A DNA stretch of 64,000 nt, from assembly GCF_014695715.1 (NCBI RefSeq), contig NZ_JACJOT010000013.1:62001-126000 (forward strand), read 5' to 3'. Below the pieces are notes generated by a model. It saw nothing but the letters and a program-made list of their open reading frames with translations. It did not search any database and had not been told where the DNA came from. Every line of letters begins with the position of its first letter. The stretch's first letter is position 1. The DNA comes from Microcoleus sp. FACHB-68 (GTDB taxonomy: Bacteria; Cyanobacteriota; Cyanobacteriia; Cyanobacteriales; Oscillatoriaceae). Made by a program: the position numbers and the translations under genes. This document shows positions 45,783 to 54,933 of the stretch, one piece after another.

Positions 45783-45947
45783 TCCGCTGCTCAGTATGCT
45801 TAATATTTTTGCCAGCTGTTCGTTGTGACCGTCAGCAATCAGTTGTTATTTACCACTGATCGCTGATGGTTGACAACTGATATAAACCCGGATTTAATCA
45901 CGCCGGCCTATTGCGCTTTTCATCTGGGATAATTGACCCTTACCGGC

Positions 45948-46772
45948 TTAGCCTTGAGTTGGTAAAAGTGGGAAAAAGTGTCCCACCGGCCCGGTGCCCT
46001 GACCGATTGATAAGGCGTGTTTCAAAGCCTCGGTGACGTAATCTTTTGCCAGTTTGAGTGCCATTGGGGAGGTGTGCCCCAATACCAAATTGGCTGCGAT
46101 CGCTGCTGAAAGTGTGCAGCCGGTGCCGTGGGTGTTGGTTGTATCAACTGTTACCGTTGTTACGGTTTCCAGTGTTTTACCGTCAAACCAAACATCGACA
46201 CCGCGCAGATGATCGCTCATTCCTCCGCCTTTGACAACGACGGCTGCCGGCCCTAGATCGTAGATGCGCTGGGCCGCAGTTTCCATATCTGCTAAGGTGT
46301 GAATTTCTAATCCACTTAACATTTGGGCTTCGTACCGATTCGGCGTGACAATCGCAGCCTTGGGGATCAGTCTTTCCCGCAGGGTTGCAACGGCGTCATC
46401 ATCAATTAGCTGAGCGCCGGTGCGCGAAACCATCACGGGATCGACGACCAAGTTAGTTAAACCCCAAATGTCCACTTGCTCTGCCACAGCTGCAATAATT
46501 TCCTGGTTGAGCAACATCCCTGTTTTGGTTGCTCGCACTTCCATATCTTGGGCAACTGCCTCTATCTGGGCAACGACTGCCTGCGGTGATAGAGCGTCCA
46601 CTCGTGTTACGCCTAAGGTGTTCTGCGCTGTCACACAGGTTATGACGCTGCTGCCGTGGACGCAGTGAAAGGCAAATGTTCGGATATCTGCTTGGATGCC
46701 GGCACCGCCGCCGCTATCTGAACCCGCAATCGTTAAAGCAACTGGCACGTTTGCTCTGGTTGCATCTGTCAT
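45948..46772 (-). CDS. thiD: Hydroxymethylpyrimidine/phosphomethylpyrimidine kinase
   Basis: 274 residues. Phosphorylates HMP and HMP-P in thiamine synthesis. Ribokinase-fold motifs: ALTIAGSDSGGGAGIQADIRTF at the N-terminus and the GTGCTLSAAIAANLVLG motif at the C-terminus, where ThiD has Cys in place of the usual Asp. VVDPVMVSRTG and VVVKGGGM are also seen. No TPP riboswitch is visible upstream in the 46773-46950 leader. Single gene. Confidence 0.96.
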   Translation of the reverse strand: MTDATRANVPVALTIAGSDSGGGAGIQADIRTFAFHCVHGSSVITCVTAQNTLGVTRVDALSPQAVVAQIEAVAQDMEVRATKTGMLLNQEIIAAVAEQVDIWGLTNLVVDPVMVSRTGAQLIDDDAVATLRERLIPKAAIVTPNRYEAQMLSGLEIHTLADMETAAQRIYDLGPAAVVVKGGGMSDHLRGVDVWFDGKTLETVTTVTVDTTNTHGTGCTLSAAIAANLVLGHTSPMALKLAKDYVTEALKHALSIGQGTGPVGHFFPLLPTQG

Positions 46773-47433
46773 ACCCAGAAGTGTTTCATTGGATTGCCGA
46801 CAGTTTCTCTCGCTATGTCAGTAGCTCTGGCTAAATCTGACTTGATTGATTGAACGTCCACTACAGTTTACTGATACTTTGTTTACTTCTTTCTTGATAC
46901 TATATTAGTCTTGTTAAATTTGTCTATAAGTTTTAATTATATTTGCGAAGTTAGACTATCATTAAAATCGCATAATTTTAATCAATTTCTCTATTTATGA
47001 GAGAATGATTTTTGTAGTTTTCAATCCTTTTATTTAAAAATGATGGCAAAAAATCAAAATAAAATCCATTTGATTAAATAGACAACGAGCCTGAATTTAT
47101 CACGTTTTCGCTAAATGCAACCCTAGAAGCGTAAGGTGATTTCTCCTCATCTATTTTACTATTGCGCTCAACTCAAACCTCAACAGGAGAATTTCAAGCT
47201 GGGACGACCAAGCATAAAATAAACACACAAAAAAATAAATGTGGGTTATAAAAAATCCTAAAAAACTTGCAATATAAAATGAGAGCGCATTAAGAAAAGT
47301 TTACCGAGTTAGATAAAAGCAGCCAGTTTTTTATCTGAAAAATATTAAGGTGTTTCTCGTCTCATTGTCTACCGGCAGGCGATCTGCAAGCGAGACAAAC
47401 CGCCTGCCGGCATTCAATTACAACGTCAAACAG
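46773..47433. other. AT-rich spacer with a hairpin
   Basis: 661 bases without a gene. Very AT-rich between 46880 and 47350. CCGGCAGGCG (47372-47381) and CGCCTGCCGG (47401-47410) form a perfect 10-bp hairpin 24 bases past the GNAT gene stop, which could help terminate that minus-strand gene, though no U-tract follows. Confidence 0.6.
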
Positions 47434-48393
47434 TTACACCGGCTTCACATAAGAGAGCCACGTTTGAGCCGGCTCAAACCCCACCGAGTCATAAAGCCGC
47501 CTCGCACCTGTCATGCTATCTGCATCAACCGCTAGTTTCACCGTACTCACGCCGGCAGCTTTTAACTGATGCATTGCCGCCAGTAATAGCGCCTTTCCCA
47601 GCCCTAACTTGCGGAAACTGCGCCCCGTACCCAGCCAGTAAATCCAGCCTTCGTTACCTCCGTTTTCGCTATTCTCTTCTGGACTAATGCCGGCATAGCA
47701 AAAGGCAGCCAGCGTCCCATCGGGTGCCAAGGCAATCAAATTTAAATCTGCCATGTAGTGGGGATCGCTCAGCCAATGCTTCAGGGTTGTCACCGTCATG
47801 TCGTGGTGGTTCCAATGATCGATAAATGATTGGTTGAAACATTCCACCCATGCCTGCATTTCTCTGTCACCGGCTAGGGGACGCAGGGTGAAGCCGGCGG
47901 GTAATTGGGGTGCTGGAATGGCCCGATCCAGCCGGCACGTCATTGTTAAGAAGTGGCGATCAACCGTAAACTGGTGCTGTTCTAGCACTGCAATCCGCTC
48001 TGTGATGTCATCGCGGCTGCTGCTTCGCAACTTTGCCGGCAGTCCTCGCTCTTTTGTGACTTCCAGCATTCGCCTCTCACTCCAGCGGATAATATCTGTT
48101 TCTAGATGATCTTCGTGTGCCTTGGGGTGAACATAAAAATAGAGGTAGCCATCGATCTCTTCTTTCGCTTCCGGCATTGATATCTGTCCAAACCCCATCA
48201 GTGTGCCGGTGTCGTCTTCCCACAAACGCAGATCCCGCGCTTTATCAAATGAGGGTTCATCGAGTTGCAGTGGTAAGTGGGCAACGGAGGTATCTTTATC
48301 GAGCTGACCCACTGTTTCACAGGTATTAACTAACTCAGCGATCGCTTTGAGATCGGTTTTGCCCGAATAGGGGCGTCTGATTAGAACTGTCAT
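47434..48393 (-). CDS. Tandem GNAT acetyltransferase
   Basis: 319 residues holding two GNAT folds: an N-terminal one (about 1-155, degenerate cofactor site) and a C-terminal one (about 165-319) with an acetyl-CoA-binding loop in FRKLGLGKALLLAAM, followed by STVKLAVDADSMTGARRLYDSVGF. Overall layout resembles MshD-type double GNAT proteins. The acceptor is unknown. It stands alone, with a 1-kb empty region upstream. Confidence 0.85.
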   Translation of the reverse strand: MTVLIRRPYSGKTDLKAIAELVNTCETVGQLDKDTSVAHLPLQLDEPSFDKARDLRLWEDDTGTLMGFGQISMPEAKEEIDGYLYFYVHPKAHEDHLETDIIRWSERRMLEVTKERGLPAKLRSSSRDDITERIAVLEQHQFTVDRHFLTMTCRLDRAIPAPQLPAGFTLRPLAGDREMQAWVECFNQSFIDHWNHHDMTVTTLKHWLSDPHYMADLNLIALAPDGTLAAFCYAGISPEENSENGGNEGWIYWLGTGRSFRKLGLGKALLLAAMHQLKAAGVSTVKLAVDADSMTGARRLYDSVGFEPAQTWLSYVKPV

Positions 48394-49421
48394 AAAAATT
48401 GTGATCCGGTTGTAACGGATTATTGGCTTTCAATTTGTTTAGAAACCGTCTACAAAAATTTGTCTGAATTCCTCGATCTTGCCGGCACATTTTTTTTAGT
48501 AACTTCACAGAGTATTCGCAGATGTCGGCAGTCGGGTGAAAGCCGGTAAAAAAAGCCAAAGTCGAGCGTACAGGCGCTTCTGAATTTTTTGAGTTAGACC
48601 GAACTCACGCAAGACTTGAATGCTAGACTTCTTGCAAAGGTTGATTTTTTGTTTTTCAACCGCAGATTAACGCAGATGACGTTAACGCTTGAATGCGCTT
48701 AATGTGAGCTGTTTAGATTTTTGCAAGAGGTTTATTTATCAGTGATTAGCATTGTTAAGCTTGCTAATCACCCGTTCAAGTTTTTGCTTTTTTTGATTGT
48801 GCGAATATTTCTGCAGGTTATTTTAAAAAAGGCTACAGCAGAGCGATCCCCTGGTGGAGAAATGGGGAAGCACCGGCTATGACTCAAGTCATGAAGTCAC
48901 ACCACAGAGGAAGCCGAGAGAAACTATCCCGCTATCCACTGTCTGCTGACAAGATTATTAATAAGCGTCTGTATGTTTGGTAATAAATTCTTTGAAGTCT
49001 TAGCTGGTAAAGCTTACAGAAGATTAATTCACCTCGGTTATGGCGTTCGATTGCCCACTCTAGTGCTGTTTGGCGGCTGCTTGTGCGCCCAATATTACCG
49101 GGCTGGTGTTTGCACATTAGCCAATGTTATCTTTGAGTTAACAGTTGTTTAAAGATAAAGGTTTTGCTAAATCTCTGTGAAGTTTTCACCTCCAGGGAGG
49201 CATGACAACTTATTTTTACCGTCAATTTTACCATAACCTAAGTTTTTGTGTGCCGGCAACTGCAGTTAGCAAGCTCTAGAGTTTCTTTGTTCAGAAATAC
49301 ATAAAAAGGTGAAGTGTGAATTCAATTGCTTGGTACTTCACCTTTTTATGTTCCACTTCCCACGGAGACCTGACACCTACTTTTACAGCGTTAGGATTGC
49401 TCTATCCTGACAACTTGCTGG
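48394..49421. other. 1-kb spacer, gene-poor, possible decayed sequence
   Basis: Contains a degraded CCGCAGATTAACGCAGATGACG repeat near 48660. Two overlapping frames of about 60 codons (plus 48973-49152, MFGNKFFEVLAGK; minus 48932-49117) have no SD or recognisable product. It may hold remains of a lost gene. The ispH terminator is at its right end. Confidence 0.5.
49301..49349 (-). terminator. ispH terminator
   Basis: 15-bp perfect arms ATAAAAAGGTGAAGT and its complement (49301-49315, 49335-49349), loop of 19 bases, 73 bases past the ispH stop. The A/T ends give a U-tract on either strand. Confidence 0.75.
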
Positions 49422-50627
49422 TTAAACCGCAGCAGCAGATTTCAGGGCAAAAATTTTCTCAATCACATCTTCGACAACTTTATCCGGTGTGGACGCGCCA
49501 GAGGTGATCCCCACAACAATGTCACCTGCCGGCAGCCACTCTTCTTTGACTTCTAGCTGCCGGTGCAGGGGTTTATGTTCAATTTGATTGCCGGCACCGA
49601 TTCGTTCCGCACAGTCGATGTGATAAGACGGAATTGCCCGATCAATGGCAATTTCTTGCAGATGGGTAGTATTAGAAGAGTTGAATCCGCCAATTACTAC
49701 CATTAAGTCGAGCTTATCATCGACTAACTTGAACATGGCATCTTGCCGTTCTTGGGTGGCGTCGCAAATAGTGTTGAATGCCAGGAAATGCTGATTTAGC
49801 GCCGTTGGGCCATACTTTTTCATCATCGTGCGCTCAAACAGCTTGCCGATTTGCTCAGTTTCGCCTTTGAGCATGGTGGTTTGGTTGGCAATACCAACTT
49901 GTTTTAAATCTTTGTCGGGATCGAAGCCGGCTGAACAAGCGTTGCTAAATTTAGCGAGGAATTCGTCGCGATCCCCGCCTTCGAGGATGTAGTTTGCAAC
50001 ATACTCAGCTTCGCGCAAGTTCAACACCACCAGATATTTGCCGGCAAATGAACTGGTTGCCTGTGTCTCCTCATGGTTGTACTTGCCGTGAATAATTGAG
50101 GTGTAATCGCCTTTTTTGTGCTTTTCAACGCTATTCCACACCTTAGAAACCCAAGGACAAGTGGTATCGACAATTTTGCAGCCTTTCTCGTTGAGGATCT
50201 GCATTTCCCCAACAGTGGCACCAAAGGCAGGGAGAATCACCACATCGCCGGTTTCTACGACAGAAAAGTTTTTTTCTCCAGATTCAATCGGGATGAATTT
50301 GACTTGCATATCCTGCAGGTGTTGATTCACCGAGGGATTGTGGATGATTTCGTTGGTAATCCAAAGGTTTTCCGTGGGGAAATGCTGGCGGGTTTCGTAG
50401 GCGATGGCAACTGCACGTTCAACTCCCCAGCAAAAGCCAAAGGCTTCAGCTAGCAAAATTGTGACGTTGCCGCGCTGTAATCTGTAGTTATTCTCCCGGA
50501 TTTGTTGGATCAGGTTGCTTTGGTAGGCGGATTTCATGACGCCGGCAACTTCCTGTTCGTGGCCAAATCCTTTGCGATGATAATTTTCTGACTGTTGGAG
50601 CGTCCGTTTGAAAGCTTTTGTATCCAT
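49422..50627 (-). CDS. ispH: 4-hydroxy-3-methylbut-2-enyl diphosphate reductase
   Basis: 401 residues. Last step of the MEP isoprenoid pathway, an iron-sulfur enzyme. The three cluster cysteines are seen: [21 protein letters not shown] and [13 protein letters not shown]. The N-terminal extension ([22 protein letters not shown]) and total length are the cyanobacterial/plant type, longer than the roughly 316 residues of E. coli. Gly-rich and substrate residues ([15 protein letters not shown]) are intact. Single gene with its own strong terminator. Confidence 0.97.
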   Translation of the reverse strand: MDTKAFKRTLQQSENYHRKGFGHEQEVAGVMKSAYQSNLIQQIRENNYRLQRGNVTILLAEAFGFCWGVERAVAIAYETRQHFPTENLWITNEIIHNPSVNQHLQDMQVKFIPIESGEKNFSVVETGDVVILPAFGATVGEMQILNEKGCKIVDTTCPWVSKVWNSVEKHKKGDYTSIIHGKYNHEETQATSSFAGKYLVVLNLREAEYVANYILEGGDRDEFLAKFSNACSAGFDPDKDLKQVGIANQTTMLKGETEQIGKLFERTMMKKYGPTALNQHFLAFNTICDATQERQDAMFKLVDDKLDLMVVIGGFNSSNTTHLQEIAIDRAIPSYHIDCAERIGAGNQIEHKPLHRQLEVKEEWLPAGDIVVGITSGASTPDKVVEDVIEKIFALKSAAAV

Positions 50628-50922
50628 TCTCTCTTGCGTTCCGGATTCTGCTTTAGCGAGCTTCTTTCTATTTGATTGTAGAATGCCGGTGCGACAGGGG
50701 AATTTAAGAGGCCGGGATTTGGGGGTTTAAGCCGTGTTGCCGGCTATAAAAATCTTGACAGATTGAAAAATGATGCACCCGTGGTTAAAAAAGATTCTGC
50801 ATGGCTGTAGCGGGTTTTATCCCGGCTACCTTTGCAAAATTGGTTTAATCAGTCAAACGGCAACGGAAATAAATGCGATGCGGTATTCTCTATTTCCTAT
50901 ACCGGCTCTTATTTTTTCCCAA

Positions 50923-51180
50923 TTATTTTGGGCAGATAACTCCATCGCACACTGGCTTATTTGGTTGGGAATTATTGCCGTATAAGGGACAAGGCATATT
51001 TATATCATTGCAGGGTGACTTGTCTTCTTCAGAATTGTTGCGATTGAGGAGTTTTTCGCTTTCGACTTCAGTCAGGTTTGCGCCTGTAGTAACGATAGTG
51101 GCTGCTTTGCAGATTTCCCCATATACCAAAAATAAGGTTAGAATTAGGGAAATTGGTAGAATAATAACTCTGAGTTTCAT
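50923..51180 (-). CDS. Small putative secreted cysteine-containing protein
   Basis: 85 residues if started at ATG 51180 (MKLRVIILPISLILTLFLV); six more if at 51198. A clear hydrophobic signal with a possible cleavage after CKAA precedes a hydrophilic mature part with four cysteines near the end (SPCND, MPCPL, PVCDGVICPK). No SD is visible for either start. A plus-strand frame overlaps it and looks like shadow. Family unknown, and expression uncertain. Confidence 0.4.
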   Translation of the reverse strand: MKLRVIILPISLILTLFLVYGEICKAATIVTTGANLTEVESEKLLNRNNSEEDKSPCNDINMPCPLYGNNSQPNKPVCDGVICPK

Positions 51181-51657
51181 TTGGGTAAATTTGGGCATTT
51201 AAGAGAATTATTGGCAAGCGAATATGAGGGAATTAAAAGCTAGCTGAGTCACGTCTCTTCCACGCAATGTATAAAGAGGAGTGTTTCCCAGCCTTGCTTT
51301 TTTTCCGCTCTGGCCTGTTATTTAGTTATTTGGGTAAACGGTTAAAAATTATGCAGGTGTGAGGTTAAAAAAAATTTCAGTAGTTCCCGGCAAATCCTTT
51401 GGCAAAGGCAGTTTGAGTGAATTTTGACGAGCAAATAAATTTTTTGCGCCTGTGGAATTGTGCCGGCATCGGGCGATCTACCGGCGTCACCGTGCGGGTT
51501 GAGTGAGGGTGGCCGACGCTTTACCTGAAATGAAGCGCTACAGAAGACTAAAAGCTGATTGCAAAAAAAAAGGTAAAAGGTAAACAACAGTTGCTTTTAC
51601 CTTTTACCTTTTTACGGTTAAATTTCCGTGTGACTGTTGCAAGAGCAACCCAGGCTA
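51181..51657. other. Spacer between the small secreted ORF and glgX
   Basis: 477 bases. It contains the glgX terminator at 51566-51613 and no gene I can support. Confidence 0.6.
51566..51613 (-). terminator. glgX terminator, 18-bp perfect hairpin
   Basis: AAAAAGGTAAAAGGTAAA (51566-51583) pairs fully with 51596-51613 around a 12-base loop, giving U-tracts on both strands. Confidence 0.85.
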
Positions 51658-53784
51658 CTACAGCCGGCGCAACACGACCAGTGAGCGTCCTGTAACCGGC
51701 ACAGCCTTATCAGCCGTGTAAATAATACTTCCCGGTTCAATAAAATGAGGCTCCTTGGTATCAATCACAACGTCCCATTCCCGGTCTTGGAAGCCGGTTG
51801 GTAACTGAAACTCAATCAATTCCCAGTGGGCGTTAAACAATATCAGAAAGCTCTCATCCATGATGCGCTGACCTTGGGGTCCGACTCTGGGAATTTCTTC
51901 TCCATTTAAGAACATCCCAACTGCCTTAGCATGACCAACACTCCACTCCTCTTCAGTCATCTCGCTGCCATCAGGGTTGTACCAGCCGAGATCGCTGATC
52001 GTCCTGCCGTAGATGGGCCGGCCTTGAAACCACTTGCGCCGGCGAAAAACTGGATGCTTGCGGCGGAAGAAAATGAGCTGGCGAGTGAAATCTAACAGAT
52101 CGGCTTTTTCTTCTGGAAAGTCCCAGTTCACCCAAGAAATTTCATTATCCTGGCAGTAGCCATTATTATTACCCTTTTGGGTTCGCTCCATTTCATCCCC
52201 ATAAACAATCATGGGAATGCCTTGGGAAAGCATCAGCGTTACTAAGAAATTCCGCTTTTGTTGCTCTCGCAACTGCAAAATGTTGGGATCATCCGTGTCA
52301 CCTTCTGCCCCGCAATTCCAGGAACGGTTGTGACTTTCACCATCATTATTGCCCTCTCCATTTGCTTCATTGTGCTTTTCGTTGTAGCTGACCAAATCGC
52401 AGAGCGTGAAGCCATCGTGAGCGGTGATAAAGTTGATACTGGCATAGGGACTGCGGCCATTTGTCTGATACAAGTCAGAGCTGCCGGTGAGACGGTAGGC
52501 AAATTCCCCTAGGGTTTGATCTTCACCGCGCCAGAAGTCGCGCACTGTGTCGCGATACTTGCCATTCCACTCGCACCACAGCAGGGGGAAGTTGCCAACT
52601 TGATAGCCGCCTTCTCCCACGTCCCAAGGTTCAGCAATGAGCTTGACATCGGCGAGGGTGGGATCTTGGTGGATGATGTTAAAGAAAGAGGCCAGACTAT
52701 CCACCTCAAAGAGTTCTCGCGCTAGGGCGGAGGCGAGGTCGAAGCGGAACCCATCGACGTGCATATCTGTAACCCAGTAGCGCAGGCTATCCATGATTAA
52801 TTTCAGGATTTGCGGATGGCCGACGTTGAGGGTGTTGCCGCAGCCGGTGAAGTCCATGTAATACCGGCGATCTTCTGGGGACAATTGGTAATAACAGGCA
52901 TTATCGATGCCGCGAAATGACAGGGTCGGGCCTCTTTGATTGCCTTCGCCGGTGTGGTTGTAGACGACATCTAAGATGACCTCAATTCCCGCCTTATGCA
53001 GGGCCTTCACCATTTCCTTAAATTCGCGGACTTGGTTACCTGGTGTTTGATCGGAACTGTAGGCAAAGTAAGGAGCGAAGTAATTGATGGAGTCATAACC
53101 CCAGTAATTTTTCAGTCCTTTGTCCGCAAGATGTCCGGGATAGGCTAAAAAGTGATGCACCGGCATCAGTTCGACTGCGGTAATGCCAAGGGACTGCAAA
53201 TGAGCAATCGAAGCGGGATGGGCGAGACCTGCATACGTGCCGCGCAGTTCTTCAGGGATATTCGGTTGCAGTTGCGTAAAGCCTTTGACATGAACTTCGT
53301 AAATAATCGACTCGTGAAAAGGAATTTGCAGCAGTTCGTCGCCTTCCCAATCAAACGTTTCATCGATCACAACCGACTTCGGCACCAAGTGGGCGCTATC
53401 ACTCTCACTGAAAGAGAGGTCTTCGTCTGGATCTTCCCAAGAGTAGCCAAAGAGTTCTGGGCCATTAGCGACATCCCCATCGATTGCCTTAGCATAGGGG
53501 TCAATCAGAAGTTTATTCGGATTAAAGCGATGGCCTTGCTCTGGATCGTAAGGTCCATGCACTCGGTATCCATAGGCTTGTCCCGGCGCGACCCCTGGTA
53601 TATAGCAGTGCCAAACCCAGTTATCGACCTCAGTCAGGGTGAGGCGTTTCTCGTTACCGTCTTTGTCAAATAGACAAAGCTCCACACCTGTTGCGTTTTC
53701 AGAAAACAAAGCGAAATTTGTACCTTTGCCATCCCAGTACGAGCCTAAAGGATAAACTTTACCTGGCCAGAGTTCTAGATGCAT
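51658..53784 (-). CDS. glgX: Glycogen debranching enzyme (GH13)
   Basis: 708 residues. N-terminal carbohydrate-binding module (residues about 10-100, GTNFALFSENATGVELCLFD) then the GH13 barrel. Catalytic residues sit in VDGFRFDLAS (nucleophile Asp), LIAEPWDVG (acid/base Glu) and FITAHDGFTL (Asp). It removes alpha-1,6 branches from limit dextrins during glycogen breakdown. The C-terminal beta domain ends VTGRSLVVLRRL. Length and order match GlgX/isoamylase-type enzymes. Monocistronic, with a 1.1-kb empty region upstream. Confidence 0.97.
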   Translation of the reverse strand: MHLELWPGKVYPLGSYWDGKGTNFALFSENATGVELCLFDKDGNEKRLTLTEVDNWVWHCYIPGVAPGQAYGYRVHGPYDPEQGHRFNPNKLLIDPYAKAIDGDVANGPELFGYSWEDPDEDLSFSESDSAHLVPKSVVIDETFDWEGDELLQIPFHESIIYEVHVKGFTQLQPNIPEELRGTYAGLAHPASIAHLQSLGITAVELMPVHHFLAYPGHLADKGLKNYWGYDSINYFAPYFAYSSDQTPGNQVREFKEMVKALHKAGIEVILDVVYNHTGEGNQRGPTLSFRGIDNACYYQLSPEDRRYYMDFTGCGNTLNVGHPQILKLIMDSLRYWVTDMHVDGFRFDLASALARELFEVDSLASFFNIIHQDPTLADVKLIAEPWDVGEGGYQVGNFPLLWCEWNGKYRDTVRDFWRGEDQTLGEFAYRLTGSSDLYQTNGRSPYASINFITAHDGFTLCDLVSYNEKHNEANGEGNNDGESHNRSWNCGAEGDTDDPNILQLREQQKRNFLVTLMLSQGIPMIVYGDEMERTQKGNNNGYCQDNEISWVNWDFPEEKADLLDFTRQLIFFRRKHPVFRRRKWFQGRPIYGRTISDLGWYNPDGSEMTEEEWSVGHAKAVGMFLNGEEIPRVGPQGQRIMDESFLILFNAHWELIEFQLPTGFQDREWDVVIDTKEPHFIEPGSIIYTADKAVPVTGRSLVVLRRL

Positions 53785-54933
53785 ATATGGAAATTTAGCT
53801 AAGATGGATAGTGGAACACAATCAAGTCTTTAGAAGACGATTCAAGCCCAAGCTATTGAGTATTAATCGTTTGGGTTGACACTTAATTTAATGTTTAATA
53901 TTTTTTTTAACTTCTATCAAAAGTATAAAGTTTAGTTACGAAATAGTTTGTAATTTTGAATACAATATCTCTAGACGTCGCAGATTGTTGGATTTGTCAA
54001 TCGTTTGAAAGGAATAATTTTTAAGTAAAAGAACTGTCGGTCCTTATTTTCGCCTGTCTGAAGGTAGACTTTGAAATAGCCCTAAAAGAAACATTATTAA
54101 TATATTATACTGAGATATTCTATAGACTTAAACCAGGATGAGCGCCGATGCAACCAGCTGTTAGGCCGCACTGGATGCTGCTGGGGCAGTAAATAAAATT
54201 CGAGAATTCAAAGTTTTGCCAGTAAAATATACTCTTGGCTCGGCAACTCTCTATTTTAAATTAGCTCGATTATGCCGGCAGACAAATCAATTACTCTAAA
54301 AATTTTAATGTGTCAAGTTTTTATGACTACCTGTTAAGTTGTCTGGAATTGGCTGCCGTAATAAAATACTTGTTCAAAAAGTTCTATTGGGTTGAAAAGT
54401 TAACTTGTTTTTCTCCCAAGCTATAAAATTCTAAAAAGGCTTTCATTCCAACTTGCTCGATAGATAGCTGAGTGTTTGCCGGCTGCTGGGAGTCACAGCT
54501 TATAGTTTGAGCAATTTTTAACTTTTGGCTCGGTTATTTACAAATTTATAAAAACTATAATTTTTTTAAAAAACTATAACATTTTTTTAAAATTTTGCTA
54601 AACACAAGCCTTTGCGACTCTATTTTAACGTTTTATTAAGCGGTAAAACTTTGATAGAAAACTCAGGGCACTTTAATACTGGATGAGTTTCTCACGCCTT
54701 CGTACAGTTTTTTGGCCTTAACGACTTTCTGACTTCAGGGAGAACCCCTAAAGTCTTTATCACATAACTCAGTACAAGTCGAGCCGAGCTCATCTGAAAC
54801 GAGTAAACGAGATCGCGTTATAACTCAAGCTTAAACGCAACAGTTCCTTTGGTTGCCGGCAAGCTTTCAGCACAAACTCTGCGATTGTCTCTGGTTTTAT
54901 CACTTTATTCTCTTATCTAGAACTGGAAGTTTT
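53785..54933. other. 1.15-kb divergent spacer upstream of the hybrid kinase
   Basis: AT-rich throughout and without ORF, hairpin or RNA signature I can support. A TATTATACTGAGATATTCTATAG stretch near 54106 is promoter-like. The last 200 bases are probably the kinase leader. Unusually long for this gene-dense window. Confidence 0.55.

Noticed and set aside
46773-46950. TPP riboswitch before thiD
   Set aside because: The conserved CUGAGA and related thi-box sequences are not present.
48932-49152. Overlapping small ORFs on both strands, considered as a transposase relic or small membrane protein
   Set aside because: Neither has an SD or family signature, and they are mutually exclusive. Cannot be supported.
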